From CAYSBA01 sp964429075 [NCBI: uncultured bacterium] (lineage in GTDB: Bacteria; CAYSBA01), in NCBI GenBank assembly GCA_964429075.1, contig CAYSBA010000038.1:1-8666 (forward strand): a stretch of 8,666 bases of DNA, written 5' to 3'. The notes under the pieces are model-generated. The model had not been told where the DNA came from, searched no databases, and worked only from the letters and a program-made list of their open reading frames with translations. Every line of letters starts with the position of its first letter. The stretch's first letter is position 1. Positions 1 through 7,024 of the stretch are shown piece after piece. Both the position numbers and the translations under genes were made by a program.

Positions 1-204
1 GAGTACTCAGGTATTTTAGAGGTTGTTAATCGATATTTTAAAGATTCAAACTCATCAACTATCCTAACTGAGATGGTTGCATTTTATTTGAGAAAAGATC
101 ATGATCTTATGAGAATTATTATGGATGCACTGAAGGGATTAAATGCCAATTGTAATGTGAATCTTTGTATGATTAATATGCTCTTTGATCTTGTAGGGGG
201 ATAG
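1..204 (+). CDS. holB: C-terminal end of probable DNA polymerase III subunit delta' (partial)
   Basis: This is an open frame from the window edge to a TAG at 202-204, giving 67 residues with no start in view. The tail ends in an alternating pattern of Asn and hydrophobic residues (LNANCNVNLCMINMLFDL). That resembles the last helices of clamp-loader delta' subunits, which typically end in a 'N-x-N-x-x-L-x-x-x-x-L-x-x-L' pattern. In many bacteria holB lies directly upstream of a PSP1-domain gene and metG, exactly the order here, and this context carries most of the call. Delta' is a component of the DnaX clamp loader that loads the beta sliding clamp during replication. The AAA+ core is outside the window, so identity rests on the tail and synteny only. 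The next gene begins 4 bases after the stop. Confidence 0.55.
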   Translation, partial: EYSGILEVVNRYFKDSNSSTILTEMVAFYLRKDHDLMRIIMDALKGLNANCNVNLCMINMLFDLVGG

Positions 205-208
205 GGAC

Positions 209-1102
209 TTGAAGCAGATAAAGGATAACAAAGACCAGTTGGCAACCAGCTCGTTGAATGAAAGAGAGAGAAAAAAACCACGCATGGTTGGAGTACGGGT
301 AGACTTTACAGGAAAGACCGATCATTTTTTTTGTGGTAGACGATGTCATTATCGCGTGGGTGATAGGGTTATAGTGGGAACAAGTGGAGGTTTTGAGATT
401 GGTGATGTATCTTACAATCCAATACCTATAAAAGACCCGAATAAAAAGTACCCACCTGTCATCAGAAAGACTACAGAGGAAGATCTAAGAAGAGATAAAA
501 AAAATCAAAAACTTGCATTGATGGCTCACAACTTCTGCAGAGAGCAGATCAAACGGCTTGGACTTGATATGAAATTACTGAAGACTGTCTACAGTTATAG
601 TGGTAAAAAGGCAATATTTTACTTTACAGCAGCACAACGAGTAGATTTTAGAGAACTTGTAAAGGTGCTTGTTGAGAAACTTGGAATAAGAATTGAACTC
701 AGACACATTGGAGCAAGAGATGCAGCCAAACTAATTGGCGGGCTTGGTCCATGTGGCAGGATGATTTGCTGTTTTTCCTTTATGGAAAGTTTTCAGCCTA
801 TCAGTCTTAATCTTGCAAAGGTACAGAATCTTGTTATTAACACACAAAAGCTAACCGGTATATGTGGAAACCTGAAATGCTGTCTTGCTCACGAATATGA
901 GACCTATCAAGAACTTTCAAAAGGTATGCCACAGAAGGGTCAGAGGGTAAGAACTCCATCTGGAGAGGGAGTAATAACGGCTGTGGACGTACTTAAGGGT
1001 GTTATATTTGTTACCATTGATGAAGCAGTGCATGAATTCAAAAAGGAAGATGTGATAGTATTGGAAGATACAGAGGGGGACAATAACGCACAGAAGGAGT
1101 AA
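209..1102 (+). CDS. ricT: PSP1-domain protein, RicT/YaaT family
   Basis: This 297-residue protein aligns by eye along its length with Bacillus RicT (YaaT): VGVRV near residue 27, KAIFYFTAAQRVDFRELVK in the middle, IELRHIGARDAAKLIGG, then two cysteine clusters. The clusters are C182-G-R-M-I-C187-C188 and C219-G-N-L-K-C224-C225. In B. subtilis, RicT with RicA and RicF forms an iron-sulfur Y-complex that modulates RNase Y-dependent RNA processing, and conserved cysteines take part in cluster binding. Whether that role holds here is unknown, since the partners are not in the window. Start choice: TTG at 209 lies 4 bases after the upstream stop and behind a purine-rich AGGGGG at 195-200, giving a basic 25-residue leader. 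ATG at 284 would give the usual family start (MVGVRV) but has a weaker ribosome-binding site. I keep 209 and regard 284 as a serious alternative. It sits 3 bases upstream of metG. Confidence 0.93.
   Translation: MKQIKDNKDQLATSSLNERERKKPRMVGVRVDFTGKTDHFFCGRRCHYRVGDRVIVGTSGGFEIGDVSYNPIPIKDPNKKYPPVIRKTTEEDLRRDKKNQKLALMAHNFCREQIKRLGLDMKLLKTVYSYSGKKAIFYFTAAQRVDFRELVKVLVEKLGIRIELRHIGARDAAKLIGGLGPCGRMICCFSFMESFQPISLNLAKVQNLVINTQKLTGICGNLKCCLAHEYETYQELSKGMPQKGQRVRTPSGEGVITAVDVLKGVIFVTIDEAVHEFKKEDVIVLEDTEGDNNAQKE
1094..1100 (+). promoter_or_regulatory. Ribosome-binding site of metG
   Basis: AAGGAGT overlaps the last codons and first stop base of ricT and ends 5 bases before the metG ATG at 1106. It fixes that start and suggests coupling of the two genes. 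Confidence 0.75.
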
Positions 1103-1105
1103 AGC

Positions 1106-3034
1106 ATGGATGAAAAATATTTCTATGTGAGTACCCCAATCTATTATGTAAATGACAGACCCCATATTGGTCATGCCTATACTACAATTGCAGGAGATGT
1201 GATCGCAAGATTTTACAGACAGCTTGGTTACAGGGTCATGTACCTGACTGGTACAGATGAGCATGGTCAGAAGATAGAAAAGGCTGCAATGCAAAGGGGT
1301 ATAAGCCCCAAGGCACTTGCAGATTCAATGGTACCCAAGTACAAACAGTTATGGGAAAAACTCAACATCTCGTATGACAATTTTATAAGGACAACCGATC
1401 CAGAACATGAAAAGATGGTTCAGGAATTCTGGATGATTCTTAAAAATAAAGGTGACATATATCTTGGTGAATATGAAGGCTGGTACTGTACCGGGTGTGA
1501 GGCCTACTATACAAAAACCCAGCTGCCTGATGATAAACATTGCCCTATTCATAAAAGGCCCTTAGAGAAAATAAAAGAAAAGAGCTATTTTTTCAGTATG
1601 AGTAAATATCAACAGGCGTTAATTGAGCATATTGAAAAGAATCCTGATTTTGTTATGCCTGAGACAAGGAGGAATGAAGTACTTAGTTTTTTAAAAAAAG
1701 AAAGACTACAAGATCTCAGTATAAGCAGGACATCCTTTTCGTGGGGTGTAAAGGTGCCTGATGATTCAGAACATATAGTATATGTTTGGTTTGACGCACT
1801 TTTAAACTACATCAGCGGCATTGGTGGGCTCGATCAGGATGGGAGGGTCAAAAGCCCCTTCTGGCCATGTGATTGTCATCTAATAGGCAAGGATATCTTG
1901 AGATTTCATGCAGTATACTGGCCTATTATGCTTATGGCAGCTGGCATTCCACTACCAAAGACTATTTTTGGTCATGGGTGGTGGACAGTGGAAGGTCAGA
2001 AGATGAGCAAGTCGTTGAGAAATGTAGTAGACCCAAACCTTTTGATAGAACTTTATGGAAGGGATGCAGTAAGGTATTTTGTCTTAAGGGAAGTGCCCTT
2101 TGGGCTTGATGGGGATTTCTCACACGATGCACTTATTGGCAGATACAATGCAGAGCTGGCCAACGATATCGGGAATCTTTTGTCGAGATTCTGCTCAATG
2201 GCAACAAAATATCTGAACGCAACTTTAATGCCCATTTATGAAGAGGTAGAAAAAGACATTGAGACAGCCATAAAAGAGACAGTTGAATCCTTTCAGAATC
2301 ATATGAAGAGATACGCATTCTCTATGGCACTGGGTGAGGTAATCAATCTGGCAGGGAAATTGAATAAGTTCATTGACCAAACAGAACCATGGAGATTGAA
2401 TAAAGAGGGAAGAATAGAAGATATAAAAAGAGTATTGACTAGTATCTGGTATGGGATAAGGGCACTTTCATACCTTTTATGGAGTTTTATGCCTGAAAAG
2501 TCCATTCGGATGCTAAAACAACTTGGGCTTAATATAACTGACAATCCTCAGTTTAAAGATCTGAAGACCTCTTTTGATAAGGAGGTAAAGATACTTGCTC
2601 CTGAATCAATATTCCCGAGAATTGATGAAAAAAAGAGAACCAAGATAGAATCTCTGGTTAAAAGCAAGATGGATTCTCCACAGACTGAATCAGAAAAAGA
2701 TGATTTGATTGATATAAATGAATTTGCAAAAGTAAGGCTTGTTGCTGGTAGAGTAATAAGGTGTGAAGATGTTAAAAAGTCAAAAAGATTATTGCTACTT
2801 GAGGTGGACATTGGAGAAAACAGACCACGGCAGATTGTATCCGGTATAAAAGAATTCTACAGACCTGATGAACTTGTTGGAAAAATGATCATACTCGTTG
2901 CCAACCTGAAACCAGCAAAGATAATGGGAATAGAATCCAGGGGAATGTTGCTTGCTGCAAAGGATAGTGATACAGGAAGGGTTGAGGTAGTATTTTTGAA
3001 TGATAACATTAAACCTGGATCTTTTGTCTCATAA
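1106..3034 (+). CDS. metG: Methionyl-tRNA synthetase with C-terminal tRNA-binding domain
   Basis: This class I aminoacyl-tRNA synthetase charges tRNA-Met with methionine in the cytoplasm. Of its 642 residues, the N-terminal Rossmann catalytic domain carries HIGH at 20-23 and KMSKS at 299-303. The connective-peptide metal knuckle is C128-x-x-C131 with C146-P-I-H149, so the fourth ligand position is His instead of the more familiar Cys. The stretches VYVWFDALLNYISG and GHGWWTVEGQKMSKS are strongly conserved in the family. A helical anticodon-binding domain follows (roughly 345-500). A charged linker then leads to a Trbp111/EMAP-type OB-fold from about residue 536 to the end, which helps bind or dimerise on tRNA. 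The length is normal for the long bacterial form. The gene lies 3 bases after ricT behind a good ribosome-binding site; the tatD fusion gene follows 4 bases after its stop. Confidence 0.98.
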   Translation: MDEKYFYVSTPIYYVNDRPHIGHAYTTIAGDVIARFYRQLGYRVMYLTGTDEHGQKIEKAAMQRGISPKALADSMVPKYKQLWEKLNISYDNFIRTTDPEHEKMVQEFWMILKNKGDIYLGEYEGWYCTGCEAYYTKTQLPDDKHCPIHKRPLEKIKEKSYFFSMSKYQQALIEHIEKNPDFVMPETRRNEVLSFLKKERLQDLSISRTSFSWGVKVPDDSEHIVYVWFDALLNYISGIGGLDQDGRVKSPFWPCDCHLIGKDILRFHAVYWPIMLMAAGIPLPKTIFGHGWWTVEGQKMSKSLRNVVDPNLLIELYGRDAVRYFVLREVPFGLDGDFSHDALIGRYNAELANDIGNLLSRFCSMATKYLNATLMPIYEEVEKDIETAIKETVESFQNHMKRYAFSMALGEVINLAGKLNKFIDQTEPWRLNKEGRIEDIKRVLTSIWYGIRALSYLLWSFMPEKSIRMLKQLGLNITDNPQFKDLKTSFDKEVKILAPESIFPRIDEKKRTKIESLVKSKMDSPQTESEKDDLIDINEFAKVRLVAGRVIRCEDVKKSKRLLLLEVDIGENRPRQIVSGIKEFYRPDELVGKMIILVANLKPAKIMGIESRGMLLAAKDSDTGRVEVVFLNDNIKPGSFVS

Positions 3035-3038
3035 TCAT

Positions 3039-4418
3039 ATGATTGGTGCAGTAGACTCACATGCCCATCTATGTGATTTTTTTGATTCAGAAGAGATAGA
3101 GCAGATTTTAAATAGGGCACTTAAGGTCGGTGTGGTTTGTGTCATTGATATACTATCTGCAGTAAAATTCAGACCACCATCTTATAATATTCCAGAAGGT
3201 ATGGATATCTACTATGCAGTAGGTGTACACCCACACGATGCAGCCTCTTCACCCTCTACTGAGGTCATAGAGAGATACATAAAAGATCTTGGACAAAAGG
3301 TGATAGCAATTGGTGAAATTGGTCTTGATTATCACTATATGAACAGTCCTTCTGAAGTTCAAAAAAGGGTTTTTGTGGATCAACTAAGGCTTGCAAAAAG
3401 GCTCAGATTGCCTGTAATTGTTCATTCACGAGATGCCCTTGAGGATACTGCGTCAATTCTTAAGGATTATAAAGAAAGCAGGGTACTTCTTCACTGTTAC
3501 AGCTATGGTATAAAAGGTCTATCATTTTTTAACAGCGAAAATATTTATTACTCTTTCTCAGGAATTGTCACATTTAAAAATGTAAAAGATCATAGACTTG
3601 CATTAAAAAAGGTCCAAGAGAACAGGATACTTGTTGAGACCGATTCACCCTTTCTTGCACCACAACCAAAAAGAGGCAAAAGAAATGAACCGGCATATGT
3701 AGTCCATACTATAAAAAAAATAGCTGATGAGCTTGGTTTGAGTGTTGTAGATGTTGCACGAATCACAAGAAAAAATGCCTTTAAATTCTTTAATATCCAG
3801 ACAAAAGATAGTGTAGAGATTGTTTATCCGATAAGAAACTCATTATATATAAATCTTACAAATAGCTGTACACTGGCATGCAGATTTTGTGGGAAGAGGA
3901 GAGATTACACTGTAAAAGGACATTTTCTTAAGCTATTAGATGATCCTTCTGTTTACGAGATAAGACAGGAGCTGTTAAAAAAGAATTTTAGATCTTATGA
4001 TGAGGTTGTATTTTGTGGTTATGGTGAACCAACAAAGAGGCTGAAGGAATTGATAGAGATAGCAAGATGGATAAAGGAGCAGGCACCGGATATAATTATC
4101 AGGTTAAACACCGATGGTCTTGCAAATCTTATCTATGGTAGAGATGTCACAGAGGATTTATCAAAGTTTGTAGATGTTGTAAGTGTGAGTCTAAATGCAT
4201 CAGATGCAAAAACCTATGCAAAAATATGCCCGTCTAAGTATGGTGAATCTGCATTTGACCATGTATGTGAATTCATATTAAAGTCAAAAAGGAGGTTTAA
4301 AGAGGTCATTGCCACAGCAGTAGGCCTGCCTGACCTTGACATAGATGCAATAAGGAGATTTGCAGAGGAGAGACTGGGAGTGAAATTTAGATTAAGGAGA
4401 TACAATGAGCTTGGATAG
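3039..4418 (+). CDS. TatD-family metallohydrolase fused to a radical SAM domain
   Basis: From ATG 3039 this encodes 459 residues in two parts. Residues 1 to about 255 are a TatD amidohydrolase-type barrel with the expected metal ligands: H8 and H10 (DSHAH), E93 (GEIGLDYH), H129 (VHSRDA), H152 (LLHCYSYG) and D202 (ETDSPFLAP). TatD proteins are divalent-metal-dependent nucleases or phosphoesterases. After a short linker, residues from about 262 to 459 form a radical SAM domain with C277-x3-C281-x2-C284 for a [4Fe-4S] cluster. A GYGEPT segment at 327-332 fills the GGE-like SAM-binding position, and SVSLNA lies further on. This matches the 'TatD-associated radical SAM' family, usually encoded separately in anaerobes; its substrate is not known to me. 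Start: ATG 3039 gives the normal TatD N-terminus (MIGAVDSHAHL) but lacks a clear ribosome-binding site. ATG 3000, inside metG, has GAGGT at 2984-2988 and adds 13 unconserved residues. The 3' end overlaps mobA by 14 bases. Confidence 0.93.
   Translation: MIGAVDSHAHLCDFFDSEEIEQILNRALKVGVVCVIDILSAVKFRPPSYNIPEGMDIYYAVGVHPHDAASSPSTEVIERYIKDLGQKVIAIGEIGLDYHYMNSPSEVQKRVFVDQLRLAKRLRLPVIVHSRDALEDTASILKDYKESRVLLHCYSYGIKGLSFFNSENIYYSFSGIVTFKNVKDHRLALKKVQENRILVETDSPFLAPQPKRGKRNEPAYVVHTIKKIADELGLSVVDVARITRKNAFKFFNIQTKDSVEIVYPIRNSLYINLTNSCTLACRFCGKRRDYTVKGHFLKLLDDPSVYEIRQELLKKNFRSYDEVVFCGYGEPTKRLKELIEIARWIKEQAPDIIIRLNTDGLANLIYGRDVTEDLSKFVDVVSVSLNASDAKTYAKICPSKYGESAFDHVCEFILKSKRRFKEVIATAVGLPDLDIDAIRRFAEERLGVKFRLRRYNELG
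4394..4400 (+). promoter_or_regulatory. Ribosome-binding site of mobA
   Basis: AAGGAGA lies inside the 3' end of the TatD-radical SAM gene, 4 bases before ATG 4405. It supports the overlapping start of mobA, hence translational coupling. Confidence 0.8.
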
Positions 4419-5019
4419 AGATAACAACAGGATACCTGCAACAGGTCTTCTCCTTGCCGGTGGAAATTCAAAAAGGATGGGTTACGATAAGAGGTTTATC
4501 TCTATTGGAGATGAGACCCTTTTTGATAGGGCACTCAGGGTCCTTAAGGAGAACTTCAAAAATGTCTATGTTTCAATATCGAGGAAGGATGACCAGCTTT
4601 TTGATGAGATTGAGGAAATATGCATTTTAGATCATCCTTTTGCAAAAGGCCCGATGGCAGGTATCATGGCCGGGCTCAAGGCATCTACATACGATAGTGT
4701 ATTTGTGCTGGCTGTTGATATGCCCTTTGTGGATAGTGCTCTGATTAGATACATAATGGGTTTTTCAGATTCATCTCATGCAGTTATCCCTTTTGTAAAC
4801 AACAGGATAGAGCCACTCTGTGGTGTCTACAAAAAGGAATTGCTGGATAGAATAACAATCTGGGCAAGAAACAGGAACTTTTCATTAAATGATTTTTTAA
4901 GAGCCTGTACCGATCTTAAGATAAGGTTTCTAAAAGAGGATGAGCTTGAGATTTCTGGTTTTTCTAATAAGGTCTTCAAAAGCATAAACAGGCCAGAAGA
5001 TCTTGCTGCAATTAAATGA
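4405..5019 (+). CDS. mobA: Molybdenum cofactor guanylyltransferase
   Basis: MobA transfers GMP from GTP to molybdopterin cofactor, making the guanine dinucleotide form (bis-MGD) used by DMSO-reductase-family enzymes such as formate dehydrogenases and nitrate reductases. The 204-residue product has the family signatures in order. The nucleotide-binding loop is L17-A-G-G-N-S-K-R-M-G-Y-D-K29, followed by GPMAGI from residue 82. The metal-binding VDMPF motif has D105, and EPLCGVY and a C-terminal N-R-P-E-D come after it. Length is typical (about 190-210). The start overlaps the end of the preceding gene by 14 bases behind a strong ribosome-binding site. It is the last gene of the plus-strand operon. 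Its presence implies molybdo- or tungsto-enzymes elsewhere in the genome. MobB is not in the window. Confidence 0.95.
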   Translation: MSLDRDNNRIPATGLLLAGGNSKRMGYDKRFISIGDETLFDRALRVLKENFKNVYVSISRKDDQLFDEIEEICILDHPFAKGPMAGIMAGLKASTYDSVFVLAVDMPFVDSALIRYIMGFSDSSHAVIPFVNNRIEPLCGVYKKELLDRITIWARNRNFSLNDFLRACTDLKIRFLKEDELEISGFSNKVFKSINRPEDLAAIK

Positions 5020-5027
5020 TTCATTTA
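5013..5027. repeat. Perfect 15-base palindrome at the convergent gene junction
   Basis: TAAATGATTCATTTA is perfectly symmetric about T5020. Its two arms carry the TGA stop of mobA (5017-5019) and, on the other strand, the TGA stop of the convergent gene (5021-5023). It has no loop and no adjacent GC-rich stem, so it does not look like an intrinsic terminator. Part of the symmetry follows from two facing TGA stops with AAA codons before them. Confidence 0.6.
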
Positions 5028-5809
5028 TTTCTTTTCGATATATCTTCGAGCGCCTTTTGTGCAGCAATCATTGTTGCTCTATCCCTAAAGGCAGATTTTA
5101 AATAAAATAGAATTGATCTTGAATCCTTCCCTCCGAGTTTTCGCATCATCTCTATAGCAGACAATCTGTATGGTCTTGGTCTCAATTCAATGACCTGCCA
5201 TGCTTTATCTATGCACTCTTTTATATTGTACTTAATGCAAAGTCGCATAGCCTTTGTTGAGAGGTCTATAACAGGTGATGCTACAAGGTCTGATAATGTT
5301 GTACTACATGAAATCCGATTAAAATTTTTTAGATTATCAATGAGATATATTTGATCTTCAAGTATGGAGTCGCTTTGTAGAAGCCTACATATCGAGCTTT
5401 CACCATCAACAATAGCATCTTTTACTCTTTTTGCCCTCAAAAGTAGTGCTTTCAGGTTGGTGTCTAAAATTGGTTGACCTGGAATCTTTGTTATAGAAAA
5501 GGTATTGGAATTAAGTCTGACCTGATCAATGGAACTGAGGATTATCTTGATTAATCTCCCTTTAAGTGCCCTGTCTCTTTGATCAAAAAAGGTACCGTTT
5601 TCATCTTTAATTTCAAATCTTACAGAATTTATTTTGCTGTAGCTGTTGAGTATTTCGTTAATGGTCTTTTTTAATTTAGCAGGACCGTTTACAACTGTAA
5701 TATTTCTTTTTTTACTGCATGAAGATCCCGATAAAAAAAAGAGATGAACAATAATAAAGATAATCAGAATATCAGTCTTTAAGAAGCTCAAGCACCTCAT
5801 TATAGGCAT
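5021..5809 (-). CDS. Unrecognised membrane-anchored or lipoprotein-like protein with helical C-terminal repeats
   Basis: I do not recognise a family for this 262-residue protein. The N-terminus has a hydrophobic stretch (about residues 14-26, ILIIFIIVHLFFL) followed by SGSSC31-SKK, which looks like a lipoprotein signal. The residues before C31 (G-S-S) are a poor lipobox, so a membrane anchor or cleaved signal is equally possible. Residues 40-170 are basic and mixed helix/strand with no motif I can name. The C-terminal 80 residues are paired amphipathic helices (IECIDKAW-like, then SAIEMMRKLGG, then ATMIAAQKALEDI), resembling HEAT-type repeats that usually bind other proteins. The start at 5809 lies 38 bases inside cbpM behind a weak AAGAGAG; ATG 5800 (Met4) is an alternative. 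It is the last gene of the minus-strand operon and stops one base from the mobA stop. Confidence 0.75.
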   Translation of the reverse strand: MPIMRCLSFLKTDILIIFIIVHLFFLSGSSCSKKRNITVVNGPAKLKKTINEILNSYSKINSVRFEIKDENGTFFDQRDRALKGRLIKIILSSIDQVRLNSNTFSITKIPGQPILDTNLKALLLRAKRVKDAIVDGESSICRLLQSDSILEDQIYLIDNLKNFNRISCSTTLSDLVASPVIDLSTKAMRLCIKYNIKECIDKAWQVIELRPRPYRLSAIEMMRKLGGKDSRSILFYLKSAFRDRATMIAAQKALEDISKRNK

Positions 5810-6104
5810 CTGGCCAGCTCTCTTTGAGATGGTTTAAGATTCTATACAGTGTATTTTCAATAGTAAGCAGTTGTTGTCTCATATCGAGAATGATCTCTGC
5901 ACCTTCCATATTAACATCTAGTTCGTCAATCAGGGTTGATAAGAATTTCATCTTATCTATCTCCTCTTCGTAAACAAAATCTTTTCCGCCTTCAGATATG
6001 ATATCTATCAGCTCTCTTTTTGCAAACTCTAATATGAGGGTTTTTCTCAGACCTGTTCTTTTTATCACCTCCTCTATGTCAACAATAATGCCTTTTGTAG
6101 CCAT
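5772..6104 (-). CDS. cbpM: Chaperone modulator CbpM-like protein (MerR-type fold)
   Basis: This small acidic protein of 110 residues has a MerR_2-like N-terminal part (about 1-65). IDIEEVIKRTG plus the following helix form the degenerate helix-turn-helix, then FVYEEEIDKMKFLSTLIDELDVNMEGAEIILDM. The 'hydrophobic-LDVNMEGAEIIL' stretch is characteristic of CbpM, DafA and HspR relatives encoded beside DnaJ/CbpA genes. Residues 70-108 are predicted coiled-coil-like (MRQQLLTIENTLYRILNHL). In E. coli, CbpM binds the J-domain of CbpA and inhibits it; the same role is inferred here from position directly downstream of a cbpA-type gene. A regulator of the HspR kind is less likely because the protein is short and the HTH weak. 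Its start is 5 bases after the cbpA stop behind a perfect ribosome-binding site, and its 3' end overlaps the next gene. Confidence 0.85.
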   Translation of the reverse strand: MATKGIIVDIEEVIKRTGLRKTLILEFAKRELIDIISEGGKDFVYEEEIDKMKFLSTLIDELDVNMEGAEIILDMRQQLLTIENTLYRILNHLKESWPDAYNEVLELLKD

Positions 6105-6109
6105 TTCAA

Positions 6110-7024
6110 TTACCTCCTGGGATTTAGTCCCTGTTTCTTTTCGAGCATCTCAATCTTTTTCAACAATTCTCTATCGTCAATTTTTGGCGGATGTATAAGT
6201 ATGTTAAGATATAGGTCCCCATCAGGAGGTATCCCCTTTTTTCTTAATCTCAGCTTCTGTCCGCTTTTTACACCAGGTGGGATTTTTACCTCAATGTTAT
6301 CACCGAGAGGTGAGGTGAAGGCCAGAGTTGCTCCTTTGATTGATTCTGTAAGTTTGATTGGGAAATCTACATATATATTGTTGCCTTTTCTATAGATGCC
6401 CGCCTCCTCTTTGACTTTTATCTTAATATACAGGTCGCCTGAACCACCGGGACCCGGTGCACCTTTCCCTCTCAGACGTATGGTCTGACCATCCTTAATG
6501 CCTTTTGGTACGCTAACCTCAATATGCTCTATTTTGCCGGTGCCCCTATCGAGACTTATCAGTTTTTTTGTCCCAGCAAGGGACTCTCTTAGGGTTATTT
6601 CCATCTCTGAATGGAGGTCCTGACCTCGTGGTTTAAACCCGGTGTAAAAACCACCAAATCCCCTCTCTTTTGATGTTGTATGTTTTCTCCTGAAGATGGA
6701 ATCAAAGATATCACCAAAGTCAAAATCTATTCCATCTACCTTGAAATCAAAACCAAAATTACCAGTGTCCCATCCTCCTGTACCCTGTGTGCCATAATTA
6801 CCCATGCCTGCATGGCCAAACATGTCGTACTGTTTTCGTTTTTCGTCATCTGAAAGGACCTGATAGGCCTCATTTATCTCTTTGAATTTTTCTTCCATCT
6901 TTTTGTCTCCAGGGTGCAGGTCGGGGTGATATTTCCTTGCGAGTCTTTTATATGCCTGTTTTATCTCCTCTTTTGTTGCATTCCTTGATACACCAAGGAT
7001 TTCATAGTAATCACGCTTTGTCAT
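6110..7024 (-). CDS. cbpA: J-domain co-chaperone, CbpA-like class B Hsp40
   Basis: This Hsp40 delivers unfolded clients to DnaK and stimulates its ATPase. Of 304 residues, 1-70 form a J-domain ([21 protein letters not shown]) with the essential HPD at 33-35. Residues 71-135 form a Gly/Phe-rich linker (GFGGFYTGF), which also includes a [10 protein letters not shown] segment. Two beta-rich client-binding C-terminal domains follow (about 137-215 with GTKKLISL and [17 protein letters not shown]; 216-290 with [26 protein letters not shown]). There is no CxxCxGxG zinc-finger region and I see no cysteine at all, which separates it from DnaJ and makes it class B. Length matches CbpA (about 306). Its ATG overlaps the TGA of the upstream helix-hairpin-helix gene (ATGA, 7021-7024), and cbpM follows directly, supporting the CbpA assignment. 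Confidence 0.96.
   Translation of the reverse strand: MTKRDYYEILGVSRNATKEEIKQAYKRLARKYHPDLHPGDKKMEEKFKEINEAYQVLSDDEKRKQYDMFGHAGMGNYGTQGTGGWDTGNFGFDFKVDGIDFDFGDIFDSIFRRKHTTSKERGFGGFYTGFKPRGQDLHSEMEITLRESLAGTKKLISLDRGTGKIEHIEVSVPKGIKDGQTIRLRGKGAPGPGGSGDLYIKIKVKEEAGIYRKGNNIYVDFPIKLTESIKGATLAFTSPLGDNIEVKIPPGVKSGQKLRLRKKGIPPDGDLYLNILIHPPKIDDRELLKKIEMLEKKQGLNPRR
6111..6118 (-). promoter_or_regulatory. Consensus ribosome-binding site of cbpM
   Basis: On the minus strand AGGAGGTA, a full match to the anti-16S consensus, lies 6 bases before the cbpM ATG at 6104. The same bases encode the two terminal Arg codons and part of the stop of cbpA, so ribosomes terminating cbpA sit on the cbpM initiation site. 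Confidence 0.85.

Noticed and set aside
99-281. Minus-strand open frame of 60 codons over the holB tail and ricT start
   Set aside because: It lies opposite two coding frames, has low-complexity composition and no ribosome-binding site; it is a shadow frame.
320-340. Run of eight T in ricT, with similar runs of A near 495 and 3712, as possible slippage or frameshift sites
   Set aside because: The conserved frame continues without change on both sides of each run, and low-GC genomes carry such runs by chance.
917-1294. Minus-strand open frame of 125 codons across the ricT-metG junction
   Set aside because: Both plus-strand genes are clearly conserved here, and the antisense product has no recognisable motif.
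1873-2109. Plus-strand 78-codon frame inside metG
   Set aside because: It is out of frame with the KMSKS-containing catalytic domain, which is fully conserved through this region.
3000-3038. Earlier ATG for the TatD-radical SAM gene, with GAGGT upstream
   Set aside because: The added 13 residues come from the metG overlap and precede the normal family start (MIGAVDSHAHL). Kept as an alternative, since ATG 3039 has no clear ribosome-binding site.
5003-5067. Intrinsic bidirectional terminator at the convergent junction
   Set aside because: The 8-base inverted pair is separated by about 49 bases, the inner palindrome has no loop, and no T-run follows a stable stem on either strand.
5772-6104. 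Transcriptional repressor of the MerR/HspR type controlling the operon
   Set aside because: The protein is short, its HTH is degenerate, it lies downstream of the J-domain gene and I see no inverted-repeat operator; a CbpM-type modulator fits better.
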